Shown: one piece after another, positions 53,432 through 62,816 of the stretch
How positions within the stretch are numbered: the first letter of the stretch is position 1
Layout: the number at the start of each line of letters is the position of its first letter
Source: an uncultured Haliea sp.
GTDB taxonomy: Bacteria > Pseudomonadota > Gammaproteobacteria > Pseudomonadales > Halieaceae
DNA: 64,000 bases
NCBI GenBank assembly: GCA_913062625.1
Contig: CAJXWP010000004.1
Span: forward strand, 1-64,000
Direction of reading: 5' to 3'
Notes under the pieces: model-generated
The model's database searches: none
What the model was told of the DNA's origin: nothing
Seen by the model: the letters and a program-made list of their open reading frames with translations, nothing else
Translations under genes and position numbers: made by a program

Positions 53432-53758
53432 GTGTATTTGACATTGGGCGAAATAATAAGTTTGTTTGCGTTCTGTTTGCTGTGCATGCATTTTTTGGCG
53501 GCTGTGCGTGTGAGGGAGCTGGCTTTGCAGGCGGTTGGACGCGCCAGTAAACACGATGAGTTCCAGTTGCTGGATCAGTCAGTGCACATACGTCGCATGT
53601 CCCTCAGTCGAGATGACCGCGGCCGCTGGCATATCTGGCGTCAGTACCGATTCGACTACACTTACGAGGGAGTGGAGCGCCGTCAGGGCTTTGTCATTAT
53701 GCTGGGCAAGCAATTACAGTCTATCGTGGTGTCGGAAAGAGCCCCTACACTGCACTAG
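53432..53758 (+). CDS. DUF3301 small membrane protein
   Basis: The 108-aa product has one N-terminal transmembrane segment (IISLFAFCLLCMHFLAAV), then RVRELALQAVGRASKHDEFQLLDQSV and RRMSLSRDDRGRWHIWRQYRFDYTYEG, typical of DUF3301. The start is a GTG inside the intergenic region after ybfF. The family has no known function. It ends 17 bp before the convergent aldehyde dehydrogenase. Confidence 0.85.
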   Translation: MYLTLGEIISLFAFCLLCMHFLAAVRVRELALQAVGRASKHDEFQLLDQSVHIRRMSLSRDDRGRWHIWRQYRFDYTYEGVERRQGFVIMLGKQLQSIVVSERAPTLH

Positions 53759-53775
53759 CGAGCCGGCATCAACGG

Positions 53776-55224
53776 CTATTTTTTGATTTGTGAGTCCAAC
53801 ATATTAGCGACTTTCTGCCCGTAGGGAGGTAGTGTGCCAGCCAGCTTGGCCATGTCTACAAAACCTTCTCGGTAGACGCCGCGGGCGTGGCTGAAGGTGC
53901 GAAAGCCGTCACGGCCCCGGTAGTTGCCCATCCCGCTATGGCCAACGCCGCCGAACGGTAAGTCATCGCAGCCGACGTGGAGAGCAATAGCGTTTACCGC
54001 AACGCCCCCGGAAAGTGTTTCGTTGATGACTTTATCCTGTTCCGCTTTATCCTTGCCGAAGTAATACAGAGCCAGTGGTCGTTCGCGAGCATTGATGAAA
54101 TCAATGACGTCCTCCAAATTTTCGTAGGCTTTGATATTTAGCATGGCACCGAAAATTTCATCCTGCATGCAGGCAAAATCATCGTCAGGATTGATGATGA
54201 GGTGCAGGGCAATCTTATGATCACTGCGCTCGGAAAATGCTTCTCCGGGCGGACACAGGGGAATAACTCTGGCGCCTTTGTTAGAGGCCTCATCAATGTA
54301 GCCTTTCACACGATCGTAGTGCCGTTCATTGATGCAGGCGACAAAATCAGGGTTATCCTGAATAGTGGGGTACTGTTCCGCTATCACCGCCTTGCAGCGA
54401 TTAATAAAAGCCTCCATGCGGCTGTGCGGTACAAAGCAGTAATCCGGGCTGACACACAGCTGACCACCGTTCATAGACTTGCCTGTGATGATGCGTTCGG
54501 CTGCTAGGTGAATGTCACAGTCCTCGCCGATAACAACAGGCGACTTGCCGCCTAGCTCCAGCGTAACGGGCACCATGTTTTCTGAGGCAGCACGCATCAC
54601 CAGTCGTCCAATGCTGGTGGCGCCGGTGAAGATCAGGTGATCGAGCGGCAGGGCAGAAAAGGCGGCTCCGACTTCCGGTCCGCCGGCGATGACCGTGATC
54701 TCCGACTCCTCAAAGTACTGCGCAAACAACGTACGCATGATCTCAGCCGTGTGTGGGGTATACTCCGAAGGCTTAATCATGGCGCGGTTGCCTGCGCCCA
54801 GTACATCTGCAAGTGGACTGAAAATCATGTTTACAGGCACATTCCACGGCGTCATGATACCCACTACACCTTTAGGCTGATGGTGCACCTGCGCCTTGGC
54901 GCCAAGGAAATTCATGGGCATGAACGGGGTGCGCTTTTCCGGCTTCATCCATTTTTTGAGATTTTTCTTTACGAACTTAAGACTGCCGATAGAGGTCATG
55001 ATATCGGTCATTAGTGTCACGTATTTCGAGCGACAACCGAAGTCGTTATTCACGGCTTCACAGATTGCTTCTTTGTTGTCGACCAGTAAGGCGATACAAC
55101 GATCGATGCGGTCTATCCGAGTGGCAAGTGCGACGGTGCCTTCGGCGCAAAAAGCACGTCGCTGATTGTCGAGTATGAGCCGCAGTTCTGCGACTGCAGC
55201 GCTTTCTTTTAATGATGCATTCAT
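53776..55224 (-). CDS. aldehyde dehydrogenase, coniferyl-aldehyde-dehydrogenase type
   Basis: The 482-aa protein has the ALDH motifs IMTPWNVPVNMIFSPLADVL, TLELGGKSPVVIGED and the catalytic Cys in MNGGQLCVSPDYCF. The short length and the class-3 style C-terminus (GHSGMGNYRGRDGFRTFSHARG) match CalB-type coniferyl and fatty-aldehyde dehydrogenases. It lies 21 bp downstream of the GMC dehydrogenase gene. The pair can oxidise an alcohol via the aldehyde to the acid, feeding the acyl-CoA ligases. Confidence 0.9.
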   Translation of the reverse strand: MNASLKESAAVAELRLILDNQRRAFCAEGTVALATRIDRIDRCIALLVDNKEAICEAVNNDFGCRSKYVTLMTDIMTSIGSLKFVKKNLKKWMKPEKRTPFMPMNFLGAKAQVHHQPKGVVGIMTPWNVPVNMIFSPLADVLGAGNRAMIKPSEYTPHTAEIMRTLFAQYFEESEITVIAGGPEVGAAFSALPLDHLIFTGATSIGRLVMRAASENMVPVTLELGGKSPVVIGEDCDIHLAAERIITGKSMNGGQLCVSPDYCFVPHSRMEAFINRCKAVIAEQYPTIQDNPDFVACINERHYDRVKGYIDEASNKGARVIPLCPPGEAFSERSDHKIALHLIINPDDDFACMQDEIFGAMLNIKAYENLEDVIDFINARERPLALYYFGKDKAEQDKVINETLSGGVAVNAIALHVGCDDLPFGGVGHSGMGNYRGRDGFRTFSHARGVYREGFVDMAKLAGTLPPYGQKVANMLDSQIKK

Positions 55225-55245
55225 GTTCGATTCCTCTTTAGACGT

Positions 55246-56952
55246 TCACACTGTCGAGACGGCTGCGTCTTTCTGCACTTTTCTTTGTTTCGAGCTTTTG
55301 CTTAATCCTTGCGGCAGGGTGGTCTTTACGCCGGCGTCCTGTAACAGCATATCCGCGCATTTCTCAGCGATCATGACCGCCGGCGCATTCGTATTCCCGG
55401 ATGTGATATTGGGCATAATGGAGGCGTCGGCAATGCGCAAGCGTTTAATTCCGTGCACGCGCAGGCGGTCATCCACTACCGCCATTTTGTCGGAACCCAT
55501 TTTGCAGGTTCCAACGGGATGGTAGACCGACTCTGCCTCCGCACGCACATAGTCGAGAATCTGCTCATCCGTTTCGGTAAGCGCACCGGGTCTGAATTCC
55601 TCGCCGCGGTAATGTTTCAAGGCGGGTGCTAGGAAGATACCCCTCACTCTGCGAAAGGCGGCGATGATCGCTTTACGGTCGTTTTCGGTGTCGAGATAAT
55701 TAGCATGAATGCTCGGATGAACCAGCGGGTCTTTGCTGCGAATATGCACGCTGCCTCGACTCTCTGGACGCAGGTAGCACACTGTAGCGGTAGTTCCAGG
55801 TGCCGGTTTGAGATTTCCCTTGCTGTCGGGTTCACTGGCAGCAGGCGCGAAATGGATTTGGGAATCGGCCCTAGTCGCGTCATCGGTACTGCGAAAGAAT
55901 ACGCCGACCTGTGCTGCCGGGTGAGCCAGCAGACCGGTTCCTTTGATTAGGTACTTGAGTAAATTTTTAGCCATGGCCAGCGGGCGAGTTTCCTCATAGA
56001 ACGTCGTTACGCCGTTTAGTCCCTGCTGAACATTCACGGTCAGGTGATCCTGCAGATTCTCGCCTACTCCGGGGAGGTGGTGTTTGACCTCTACGTCTAC
56101 TGACTCAAGATGTTGCTGATCACCGACTCCTGACAGCTCCAACAGCTGCGGCGAGTTAATCACGCCGCCGCAAAGTATCGTCTCATGGCGAGCATAAGCG
56201 CGCTCGAGACGTGAGCCTTTCTTTGCGTCCACTCGGTATTCGACGCCGATAGCTTCACCGTCTTCAATAAGAACGCGCTCACACAATGCGCCGGTGACGA
56301 CGGTGAGATTGGGACGGCTTTTGCACGCTTTTAAAAAAGTGCGGGCAGAACTCTGACGGCGCCCTTTGCGAATGTTGGTCTGATAATACCCAGCGCCTTC
56401 TTGGCTGGCGCCGTTGAAATCTGCATTGTAGGGGATGTCACATTGAATGGAGGCTTCGATGAAGATGTCCGCCAGATCCATTTTTTGATCATTGGCAAAG
56501 TCCTCAACCCACAGTGGCCCGCCATAACCGTGCCATTCATCGGCACCTTCGGCCTTGTGCTCTGAACGCTTGAAGTAGGGCAGTACTTCCTCATAAGACC
56601 AGCCGACGTTGCCCATCTCACTCCAGTGGTCATAATCCTCGCGCTGTCCTCGGATGTACACCATACCGTTAATGCAGCTGGTGCCGCCCAGCACCTTACC
56701 GCGAGGCCAGGAAATGCGCCGATGATGCATATTGGGGTCCGCTTCGGTCTCGTAGCACCAGTTGACCTTTGGGTTCTTCATGAGAAAAGCGAAACCCAGC
56801 GGAATATGGATGAGGGGGAAGGTGTCCTTGCCGCCGGCTTCGAGCAGCAGCACACGTCGACTAGACTCGCGCGACAGTCGGTAGGCGAGCGCGCATCCTG
56901 CAGAGCCAGCGCCCACGATGATGTAGTCATAGGTGGTAGGGTTTTCGAGCAT
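55246..56952 (-). CDS. GMC-family alcohol dehydrogenase (AlkJ/choline-dehydrogenase type)
   Basis: The ATG of MLENPTTYDYIIVGAG, with AGAAGG upstream, is preferred to the longer tracked ORF, giving 568 aa. FAD-binding GAGSAGCALAYRLS, GGTSCINGMVYIRGQREDYD and the C-terminal catalytic pair in VYHPVGTCKMG and IMPNITSGNTNAPA are all present. Such enzymes oxidise medium-chain alcohols or choline and pass electrons to the respiratory chain. With the aldehyde dehydrogenase downstream it forms an alcohol-to-acid module. A perfect dyad lies about 80 bp upstream. Confidence 0.9.
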   Translation of the reverse strand: MLENPTTYDYIIVGAGSAGCALAYRLSRESSRRVLLLEAGGKDTFPLIHIPLGFAFLMKNPKVNWCYETEADPNMHHRRISWPRGKVLGGTSCINGMVYIRGQREDYDHWSEMGNVGWSYEEVLPYFKRSEHKAEGADEWHGYGGPLWVEDFANDQKMDLADIFIEASIQCDIPYNADFNGASQEGAGYYQTNIRKGRRQSSARTFLKACKSRPNLTVVTGALCERVLIEDGEAIGVEYRVDAKKGSRLERAYARHETILCGGVINSPQLLELSGVGDQQHLESVDVEVKHHLPGVGENLQDHLTVNVQQGLNGVTTFYEETRPLAMAKNLLKYLIKGTGLLAHPAAQVGVFFRSTDDATRADSQIHFAPAASEPDSKGNLKPAPGTTATVCYLRPESRGSVHIRSKDPLVHPSIHANYLDTENDRKAIIAAFRRVRGIFLAPALKHYRGEEFRPGALTETDEQILDYVRAEAESVYHPVGTCKMGSDKMAVVDDRLRVHGIKRLRIADASIMPNITSGNTNAPAVMIAEKCADMLLQDAGVKTTLPQGLSKSSKQRKVQKDAAVSTV

Positions 56953-57032
56953 GGCGCATAACCTTCTGTTTGAGCGATTGCAGGGTGCCTCCACACCTGC
57001 TTGGGCGCAGACATAGAGGGCGAACACAGCCA

Positions 57033-57060
57033 AATGAACAAAATCTGATTATTGTTCATT
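57033..57060. promoter_or_regulatory. perfect inverted repeat AATGAACAA-n10-TTGTTCATT, candidate operator
   Basis: A 9-bp perfect dyad with a 10-bp spacer sits about 80 bp upstream of the GMC dehydrogenase start. Dyads of TGAAC/GTTCA type are frequent sites of TetR-family repressors. No regulator gene is adjacent. Between here and 57360 I see no gene. Confidence 0.45.
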
Positions 57061-57360
57061 GTCAGCCGTTGGTCAAGTTAGCAGCGTTTTAAAGCTCAAA
57101 CGGTTGTTCGCCATGGCCCTCAAGGCAAGCGATAGAGACCCTAGGTCAGCCGCAACTGTCAGTTGTCGGGGAATGACTGAAGCGTATGGCCATCTCAGGA
57201 CCGGTTTTGGCAGGGCCACATCAGCGTTTGATGCTTGGCGCATGGCATCTGCGGCAAAGGCGGATGCCGACGACTGCTAGATAACTGTCTAGCAACGCAG
57301 GCGGAGCGACACGCTAATCATAAGTGGGTGTTGAGGTGTGCTCCTTCTACTGTGCCGTGC

Positions 57361-58509
57361 CTATTCAGGGTTAGAGTACCCATAGGCCGCAGGCCAATCG
57401 CTCATTTGCGCTGGTGGTGCAGGGCACTTGTCTGCTGCAGGTAGGGCCTGGCCCGATGCACAATCGCTGGGGCAGAAGCCCTGGTCATCGCACTTTGCAC
57501 CCACAGCCACGGGCCCCGTCACGCCCCAATTACCATCAGCACATGCGGACTGGGTATTTTGCATCATGCCTCGGTCTTCGTGACCTAAAATGTGGCAATG
57601 GTTCACGAACACACCTGTGAAGCCTTTCGCTACGTACAGGAACCTGGCATGGCCCCAGGGTTTAGTTTCATCGAAAGGATTTGAATTAGGCGGGCGCTCG
57701 TCCGGCACGTCATCCACGTTTTTGGCTTTTTTTCATCCCACACCCGTTCCTGCGGGGTCTTCGGCGCCTGCGGGAGGGGCAATGTATCCCTCCACACAGG
57801 GTGTTTGAACTCATTCGGCGTGCGATTAGACATGCTTAAGAGCTGAAACGGGTTCTGATGGATGTGAAACGGGTGGGCAACATTGAGGCTGTTGTTCCAT
57901 AGTGTCCACTGCTGGGGCACGTCCATAGTGAGTGTCTCGTTGGCGCAGTCGGAATTATATTTCGCTTGAGTAATCCAGAATTGAGTTGTAACGCCTTTAG
58001 CCTGATTAACCATTTGATAGTAATTGACCATTGACCATTGACCATTGACCATTGACCATTGACCATTGACTAGCATCGCATTGGTGTTATTTGCGCCGTC
58101 GAGACCGGGTGATTTTTCTTGGACCTGCTGAACGACCATTAATCGATCCTTTAGCGCTGCGCCCCCTTTCGTTTTGAAGTACTCGTCCAGCTGATCATCA
58201 AACTCGCCACGCACTTCAAACGTGCCGACCAGTCCATTCAGCACCTTCGTTCAGCTCGACGATATCGGTCTTATAGACGGCCTGAGAGTGAGCAGGCGGT
58301 AGTAAATCATTGGTCGATGAAGAATCATCCGAGTAGGCCCCTAGCACCAAAACACTTGCAACAATTGCAGAACAGGTACGGAGACGAAGAACGTCGGGCA
58401 ATGTCTGCGCGCTCTTTGGCTGCACGTTAACGCCGCGGGGGAAATGGAACTTCAGCCATAAGCTACACCTCTTGATTGGATAGTTACTGAGCAGACTAAT
58501 AACCAGCAT
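57361..58509 (-). pseudogene. multicopper oxidase remnant with two frameshifts
   Basis: Three overlapping minus-strand ORFs read as one decayed multicopper oxidase. The 5' part (58509-58216) has a signal-like segment and ends in GAEWTGRHV; dropping one base continues it into GTFEVRGEFDDQLDEYF. The middle part has LMVVQQVQEKSPGL, an MLVNGQ segment widened by a 7-bp tandem repeat, and the copper motif HPFHIHQNPFQLL. A one-base shift at an A7 run (57727-57733) leads to the last part with VNHCHILGHEDRGMMQ. Much of cupredoxin domains 1 and 2, including the first HWHG motif, is missing. It is non-functional as sequenced. Confidence 0.8.
58024..58070. repeat. 7-bp tandem repeat (TTGACCA), about 6.7 copies
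   Basis: The unit TTGACCA is repeated exactly from 58024 to 58070 inside the multicopper oxidase remnant. In the minus-strand ORF it encodes repeating VNGQWSM. Because 7 is not a multiple of 3, change by one or two units would shift the frame. Confidence 0.95.
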
Positions 58510-58833
58510 CGTGTCTGTCTGTCTGCCGGCAACGTAAATTCTCTGATTATTAGGATTAAGCTAAGCTATAATCATGTAAGTTAGACGTTACGGCCAATTC
58601 ATGTCAAAGCAAGGGTGAGCCAACACACTAGTCGAGAGTGCTACCGAGCACCCTGTATAGCTCGATTGATGACTGACGGTGGCGTCCCCTTCAGTAAGCC
58701 GAGCTTTATGTACACCCCCTTGTATTGCTCCGAACTGTCGATACCATCGAGACTTCGGCCATGGCTATTTTGAACGGTCGCCAGCAAGATGCGATATTAA
58801 TTTTTAACCTAATTAATTCGCGGAGTTCTTAGA
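58510..58833. other. intergenic region with one copy of a diverged direct repeat
   Basis: No convincing gene was found in these 324 bp. It has a TATAAT hexamer at 58567 with a CTGATT-like box 18 bp before it, a possible promoter towards the molybdenum block, and the repeat copy at 58651-58721. Confidence 0.5.
58651..58721. repeat. diverged direct repeat, copy A
   Basis: This copy shares GACTGACGGTG..GTCC.CTTCAGTAAG..GAGCTTT and flanking bases with a segment at 63643-63711 in the same orientation. The two copies bracket the molybdenum-storage/modABC block and are about 5 kb apart. Confidence 0.7.
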
Positions 58834-59565
58834 GTGAGTCAGAGCAGTAATAACACAGATAAGCGTCATCATCTATCTTCGATGTTAATGCGAGAAAGTT
58901 TGCTGGATAAAGATGTAGAGCGATCAACTGAAATACCCGTTGTGAACATGCTGCCTTATGCACAGGTGGTCAAGCTTGGGGGCGTTCGATAATGAACGCC
59001 GGTAGGGATATTACATTGCCCGTTGTGGACGAAATTGCGAAGTGTTTGGAAGAGCACAAACTAATTATTGGCACCGGTGGAGGTGCACGCAGCAGACATG
59101 TGCTTTCTATAGCGATCGACATTGGTATGCGTACGGGCGTATTGGCCGAATTAGCTCAAGCGGATGCCTTAGGTAACGCTCATATTTTGGGTACTTTGTT
59201 GGTACCTTATGGGGTGGTAGCGATACCTCCTAAGGTCGGCAGTATACCTCCTCACCGAACAGATGCTGGTTCATTGTTGTTGTCTGAATGCTTTGGCTGT
59301 AAACGATTAACGTTAGTTACTGACGTTGACGGTTTGTATGATAAAGATCCCAATAAAAATAGTGGCGTTACGCTCATTGATGGAATTTCAGTATCTGACA
59401 TAAAAAAGTGGATATAAAACATTAACTTTTAAAGTGATATTGTTAGACATCTTGCCTAACGGGCGATTGATTAAAGAGTTTAAAATTTTGAATATAGCTG
59501 AACCGGGACGTTTCACAGTAACCTTAAACGGAGAGCATGATGAAACGATTGTGCATGCACACTAG
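58834..59565 (+). pseudogene. molybdenum storage protein subunit (MosA/MosB-like) remnant
   Basis: From GTG with CGGAG upstream, the frame reads through MLPYAQVVKLGGVR to a TAA. A one-base shift near 58984 resumes it as SIMNAGRDITLPVVDEI...HKLIIGTGGGARSRHVLSIAIDIG, then IPPHRTDAGSLLLSECFGCKRLTLVTDVDGLYDKDPN. A further shift after SDIKKWI gives VILLDILPNGRLIKEF...IAEPGRFTVTLNGEHDETIVHAH. These phrases follow the order of MosA/MosB, amino-acid-kinase-fold proteins that store polyoxomolybdate with ATP. About 25 residues in the middle are missing. It stands directly before modABC, which fits the function. Confidence 0.75.
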
Positions 59566-59582
59566 TGTGGTGATCCCTAGAT

Positions 59583-60512
59583 ATGTTAAGTGTTAAATTT
59601 CTAATGGGCTTAAATACGATCGTGCGAGAGGTAAAAAAAGTTTTAAAATTAAGCTTGTGTGCCGTGCTGGTCATAGCGGGGTGCGGTGAGGTGAAAAATA
59701 CAGACGAGGCTATTTTAGTTTTCGCGGCGGCCAGTTTACGTGATGTAATGAAGGAAATTGGCACAAATTATGAGCAGTCAACAGGTGATTCTATAGTGTT
59801 TAATTTTGCTGGCTCTAATGTTTTGGCTCAACAAATTGAAGCGTCTGCGCAGGCTGACATCTATCTTTCGGCAAATGTTCAATGGATGGATTATCTGATG
59901 GATAAAGGCCTTGTAGCTCCTCGCAGTAAGAAGGTCTTTTTATCAAACAGCCTCGTCTTTATTGCTAACAAGCGCTCACAACTAGTATTGAATGCTCCAC
60001 AAGATCTAAGCTCTTTATCTTTCCGGTTTTTATCTCTGGGTAACCCAGAGTCAGTTCCAGCAGGTCGATACGCGAAAGAGTATCTTAGCTCTTATCCTTT
60101 GGATGCTGCGCAGGCAAGCGTTCAGCCCTTGAATGAGCCTTTGAAAAAAAATAAAACTCTCTGGTCCAGTGTTGAAAATAAAATTCTGCCAGCTCCAAAT
60201 GTAAAGGCTGCTACTAGTATGGTCGAAAGTATGCCTGATATTTTAGGCATCGTTTATAAGACAGATGCCCTGGCCTCTGATAAAGTTAAAATATTATTCG
60301 AAGTGCAAAGTCATGAAAATAACTATAGCCCTCGCGTACAGTATTTAGCGGCACGTGTAAAAAAATCATTTAGTGAAAAGGATAAATCTGATGACGTTAA
60401 ACATATGAGAGAGCTACATGCGGCAAAGATGAATAGTTTTCTTAAGTACTTGTTGGAAGAGGAAGCTAGAGAAGTATTTAAAGCTCATGGCTTTAATACT
60501 GACATACATTAA
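59583..60512 (+). CDS. modA: molybdate ABC transporter substrate-binding lipoprotein
   Basis: The 309-aa protein has a lipoprotein signal (LCAVLVIAGCGEV) and the ModA start ILVFAAASLRDVMKEIG. SIVFNFAGSNVLAQQIEASAQADIYLSAN supplies the oxyanion-binding residues, and GNPESVPAGRYAKEYL and LGIVYKTDAL follow. It captures molybdate or tungstate and hands it to ModBC encoded just downstream. The C-terminus is about 40 residues longer than usual, with a lysine-rich insert (VKKSFSEKDKSDDVKHM). Codon use is AT-rich compared with the first 57 kb. The exact start is uncertain. Confidence 0.92.
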   Translation: MLSVKFLMGLNTIVREVKKVLKLSLCAVLVIAGCGEVKNTDEAILVFAAASLRDVMKEIGTNYEQSTGDSIVFNFAGSNVLAQQIEASAQADIYLSANVQWMDYLMDKGLVAPRSKKVFLSNSLVFIANKRSQLVLNAPQDLSSLSFRFLSLGNPESVPAGRYAKEYLSSYPLDAAQASVQPLNEPLKKNKTLWSSVENKILPAPNVKAATSMVESMPDILGIVYKTDALASDKVKILFEVQSHENNYSPRVQYLAARVKKSFSEKDKSDDVKHMRELHAAKMNSFLKYLLEEEAREVFKAHGFNTDIH

Positions 60513-60577
60513 ACAGCATTTGCAGCGCACTTAAAGCATTGATGTCACGCAATTTTTAATTTCGAAAGGTTACTTTC

Positions 60578-61246
60578 TTGAACACTGCAACTCTAGACGC
60601 AATGCAGCTTACCCTTCAGGTTGCTAGTTTGGCTACGCTCATCATACTGATTCCTGGTGTGCTGCTAGCCTATGCATTCGCTCGATTTTCTTTTAGAGGA
60701 AAAAGAATTGCTTCCGCAATTGTTGGAATTACTCTAGTGTTGCCGCCTACAGCGGTTGGCTATTTATTGTTGCAGATTTTGGCGGCAGACGGACCTCTAG
60801 GGTTCAGAACTATAGGTTTTGACTTGAATATTTTATTAACTTGGAAAGCGGCGGTAGTAGCTTCTTCGGTAATGGCTTTGCCCTTGGTTGTCCGTACAGC
60901 GCGAGTCGCTTTTGAAGGTGTTGATCCTCAGCTTGAGCAAATGGCAAGAACTTTGGGCTTTGGCCCGATTAAAACATTTTTTTTCTTCAGTTTGCCTTTA
61001 GCATCCAGAGGATTAATCGCTGCAGCCATTTTGGGTTTTACTAGAGCTGTAGGAGAGTTTGGAGCGACGGTTATAGTCGCGGGTAATATTCCTGGTAAAA
61101 CTCAAACAATAGCTTCCGCAATTTTTTCTGCCCAACAAGTGGGTAACGAAAAAGAAGCCTACTTCCTATTGGGCTTAGCAATTATTATTGGGTTTGTTGC
61201 TATCTTCAGTGCTGAAACTCTTTCTGAAAGCAAGTACAAAAATTAG
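60578..61246 (+). CDS. modB: molybdate ABC transporter permease
   Basis: The 222-aa membrane protein has five hydrophobic segments and the binding-protein-dependent transport signature near the end of the EAA loop ([27 protein letters not shown]). [22 protein letters not shown] is a typical ModB phrase, and [20 protein letters not shown] is the family hallmark. It starts with TTG after GAAAGG. It lies between modA and modC in the same direction and completes the importer. Confidence 0.93.
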   Translation: MNTATLDAMQLTLQVASLATLIILIPGVLLAYAFARFSFRGKRIASAIVGITLVLPPTAVGYLLLQILAADGPLGFRTIGFDLNILLTWKAAVVASSVMALPLVVRTARVAFEGVDPQLEQMARTLGFGPIKTFFFFSLPLASRGLIAAAILGFTRAVGEFGATVIVAGNIPGKTQTIASAIFSAQQVGNEKEAYFLLGLAIIIGFVAIFSAETLSESKYKN

Positions 61247-61263
61247 AGAGCGTGTTGAGAAAT

Positions 61264-62403
61264 ATGACTGCTTTAAAACTTAGCTTTGCAATTACTTCAA
61301 GGTTTGAAGGTTTTGAATTAAACCTTGAAGCCGAATTTAGGCAGTTGGTGACAGGCGTTTTCGGTGTTTCTGGCGCCGGAAAAACACTGTTTCTTCGGTG
61401 TTTAGCAGGCTTAGAAAAAAACATTAGTGGTAACATTTTTTTCAATGGTACTGAATGGCTAAGCAGTGAAAAGCGGATTTTCCTTGGGCCAGAGGTTAGA
61501 CGTATAGGGTATGTCCCTCAAAACGGGTTGTTATTTCCAAACAAAAATGTAATGCAAAATCTACTCATCGCGTCCCATAGAAGAAGAACAACAGAAGGCA
61601 ATGGGCACACTGCAGTATCATTAGAATCAGTCTGCGAGCTACTTGAATTAGATGCGTTGCTTGAGAGGCCAATTAACAAACTATCTGGAGGCGAACGGCA
61701 AAGAATTGCATTAGGGCGTGCGATTTGTTCTGATCCCGATTTGCTACTATTAGATGAGCCTTTAGCTGCTCTCGATTTAAAATTAAAGCGCCAAATCTTA
61801 CCTTTTCTTCGCCGCATTCGCGATGAGCTAAAAATACCTATGATTGTTATTTCTCATAGCCCTGTAGAGATTCAAGCGCTTTGCGATGAAGTATTAGTTA
61901 TTCAGAACGGTAAAAAATTAGCTTTTGGTCAAACGCAAAAAATATTATTAAGTCAAAGTGTTCTTGAATTTACTCACGGAGAGAGTTACGAGAACATACT
62001 GCCTGTAAAAGTGCTTCTAAACTCAGAAGAGAGAAGCTCTAAAAGTGGAATGACTAGGCTTGAAATTTCAGATGGAGTTTCGAATAGTAAGTCCTCGCAC
62101 AAGCTGATTATACGGAACGTCGACTTAAAGGCTGGTGAAAAGTTAATCGTCGGAATTCCTGCTAAAGATATTATACTTGCGACCCATAAGCCTCACGGTA
62201 TTTCGGCGCAAAATATCATTCCCGCTTTTGTAAATGGCATAGAGACGGTAGGAGGTAAATGTTTGATTAGCAACGTCCTGTCTAATGAGAAATTTGAACT
62301 TAACGTCGAATTGACTGTGCAAGGTTTACGTGACTTAAATTTGCAGATAGGGGATGCAGTGTTTCTTATTATTAAGTCAAGCGCGTGTATAGTCTATCGA
62401 TAG
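61264..62403 (+). CDS. modC: molybdate ABC transporter ATP-binding protein
   Basis: The 379-aa ATPase has Walker A in GVSGAGKTLFLRCLAGL, the signature LSGGERQRIALGRAI, Walker B in LLLLDEPLAALD and the switch histidine in VISHSPVEI. A TOBE-like C-domain follows (IIPAFVNGIETVGGKCLISNVL), the usual ModC arrangement for oxyanion sensing. An upstream TTG at 61252 is an alternative start; neither has a strong SD. It closes the modABC operon, overlapping nothing but only 5-17 bp past modB. No ModE gene is in the window. Confidence 0.93.
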   Translation: MTALKLSFAITSRFEGFELNLEAEFRQLVTGVFGVSGAGKTLFLRCLAGLEKNISGNIFFNGTEWLSSEKRIFLGPEVRRIGYVPQNGLLFPNKNVMQNLLIASHRRRTTEGNGHTAVSLESVCELLELDALLERPINKLSGGERQRIALGRAICSDPDLLLLDEPLAALDLKLKRQILPFLRRIRDELKIPMIVISHSPVEIQALCDEVLVIQNGKKLAFGQTQKILLSQSVLEFTHGESYENILPVKVLLNSEERSSKSGMTRLEISDGVSNSKSSHKLIIRNVDLKAGEKLIVGIPAKDIILATHKPHGISAQNIIPAFVNGIETVGGKCLISNVLSNEKFELNVELTVQGLRDLNLQIGDAVFLIIKSSACIVYR

Positions 62404-62421
62404 TCACGTTATGGAAGATCA

Positions 62422-62713
62422 ATGGTGAACAATAAACAGTTACGGTTTGTCACTTACCTTCCCAGTCTTTTATTTGCGGCAGTTCAGAGCTTGCTAATAT
62501 TGCTGGCGCCTCTATTGGCGTTAAAGGGCGAAGCATCTTGGTTAGAGGCTGGTTTTCAATGGCGTTTTGAGCCCGCTTTTTATTGGTGGTTTGGGAGTGC
62601 TGTTTACGCCGGGAGTGGCAGCTACTGCGATTGGTGGGGTAGGTATAGTGGGTGCCGGGCTATTAATATGTTATGCCAAAGAAACCCTCGATAATCTGAG
62701 TACTGGAAATTGA
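62422..62713 (+). pseudogene. small two-TM membrane protein gene, frameshifted
   Basis: From ATG the frame reads VTYLPSLLFAAVQSLLILLAPLLAL (one membrane segment) and then WRFEPAFYWWFGS. At a GGG run (62593-62595) the tracked frame turns hydrophilic, while removing one G gives GVLFTPGVAATAIGGVGIVGAGLLICYAKETLDNL, a clear second membrane segment ending in TGA at 62711. A frameshifted hydrophobic protein of about 96 residues is therefore likely. The family is not recognised. It follows modC by 18 bp, so it may once have belonged to that operon. Confidence 0.5.
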
Positions 62714-62816
62714 TTAGAATGATTGTCTTTTGGCAGATTTCGATTAAAACCATTGTTAATGGCTTTGATTTATTTCTTTAGATTTTGATGATTTTTTTAT
62801 TTATAGAAAGGAAAGC

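Noticed and set aside
57059-57360. ORFs of 60-73 codons between the GMC gene and the oxidase remnant
   Set aside because: They lack RBS, domain likeness or consistent composition.
58216-58509. Separate lipoprotein gene
   Set aside because: Removal of one base joins it smoothly to the multicopper oxidase frame, so it is better read as the 5' part of that remnant.
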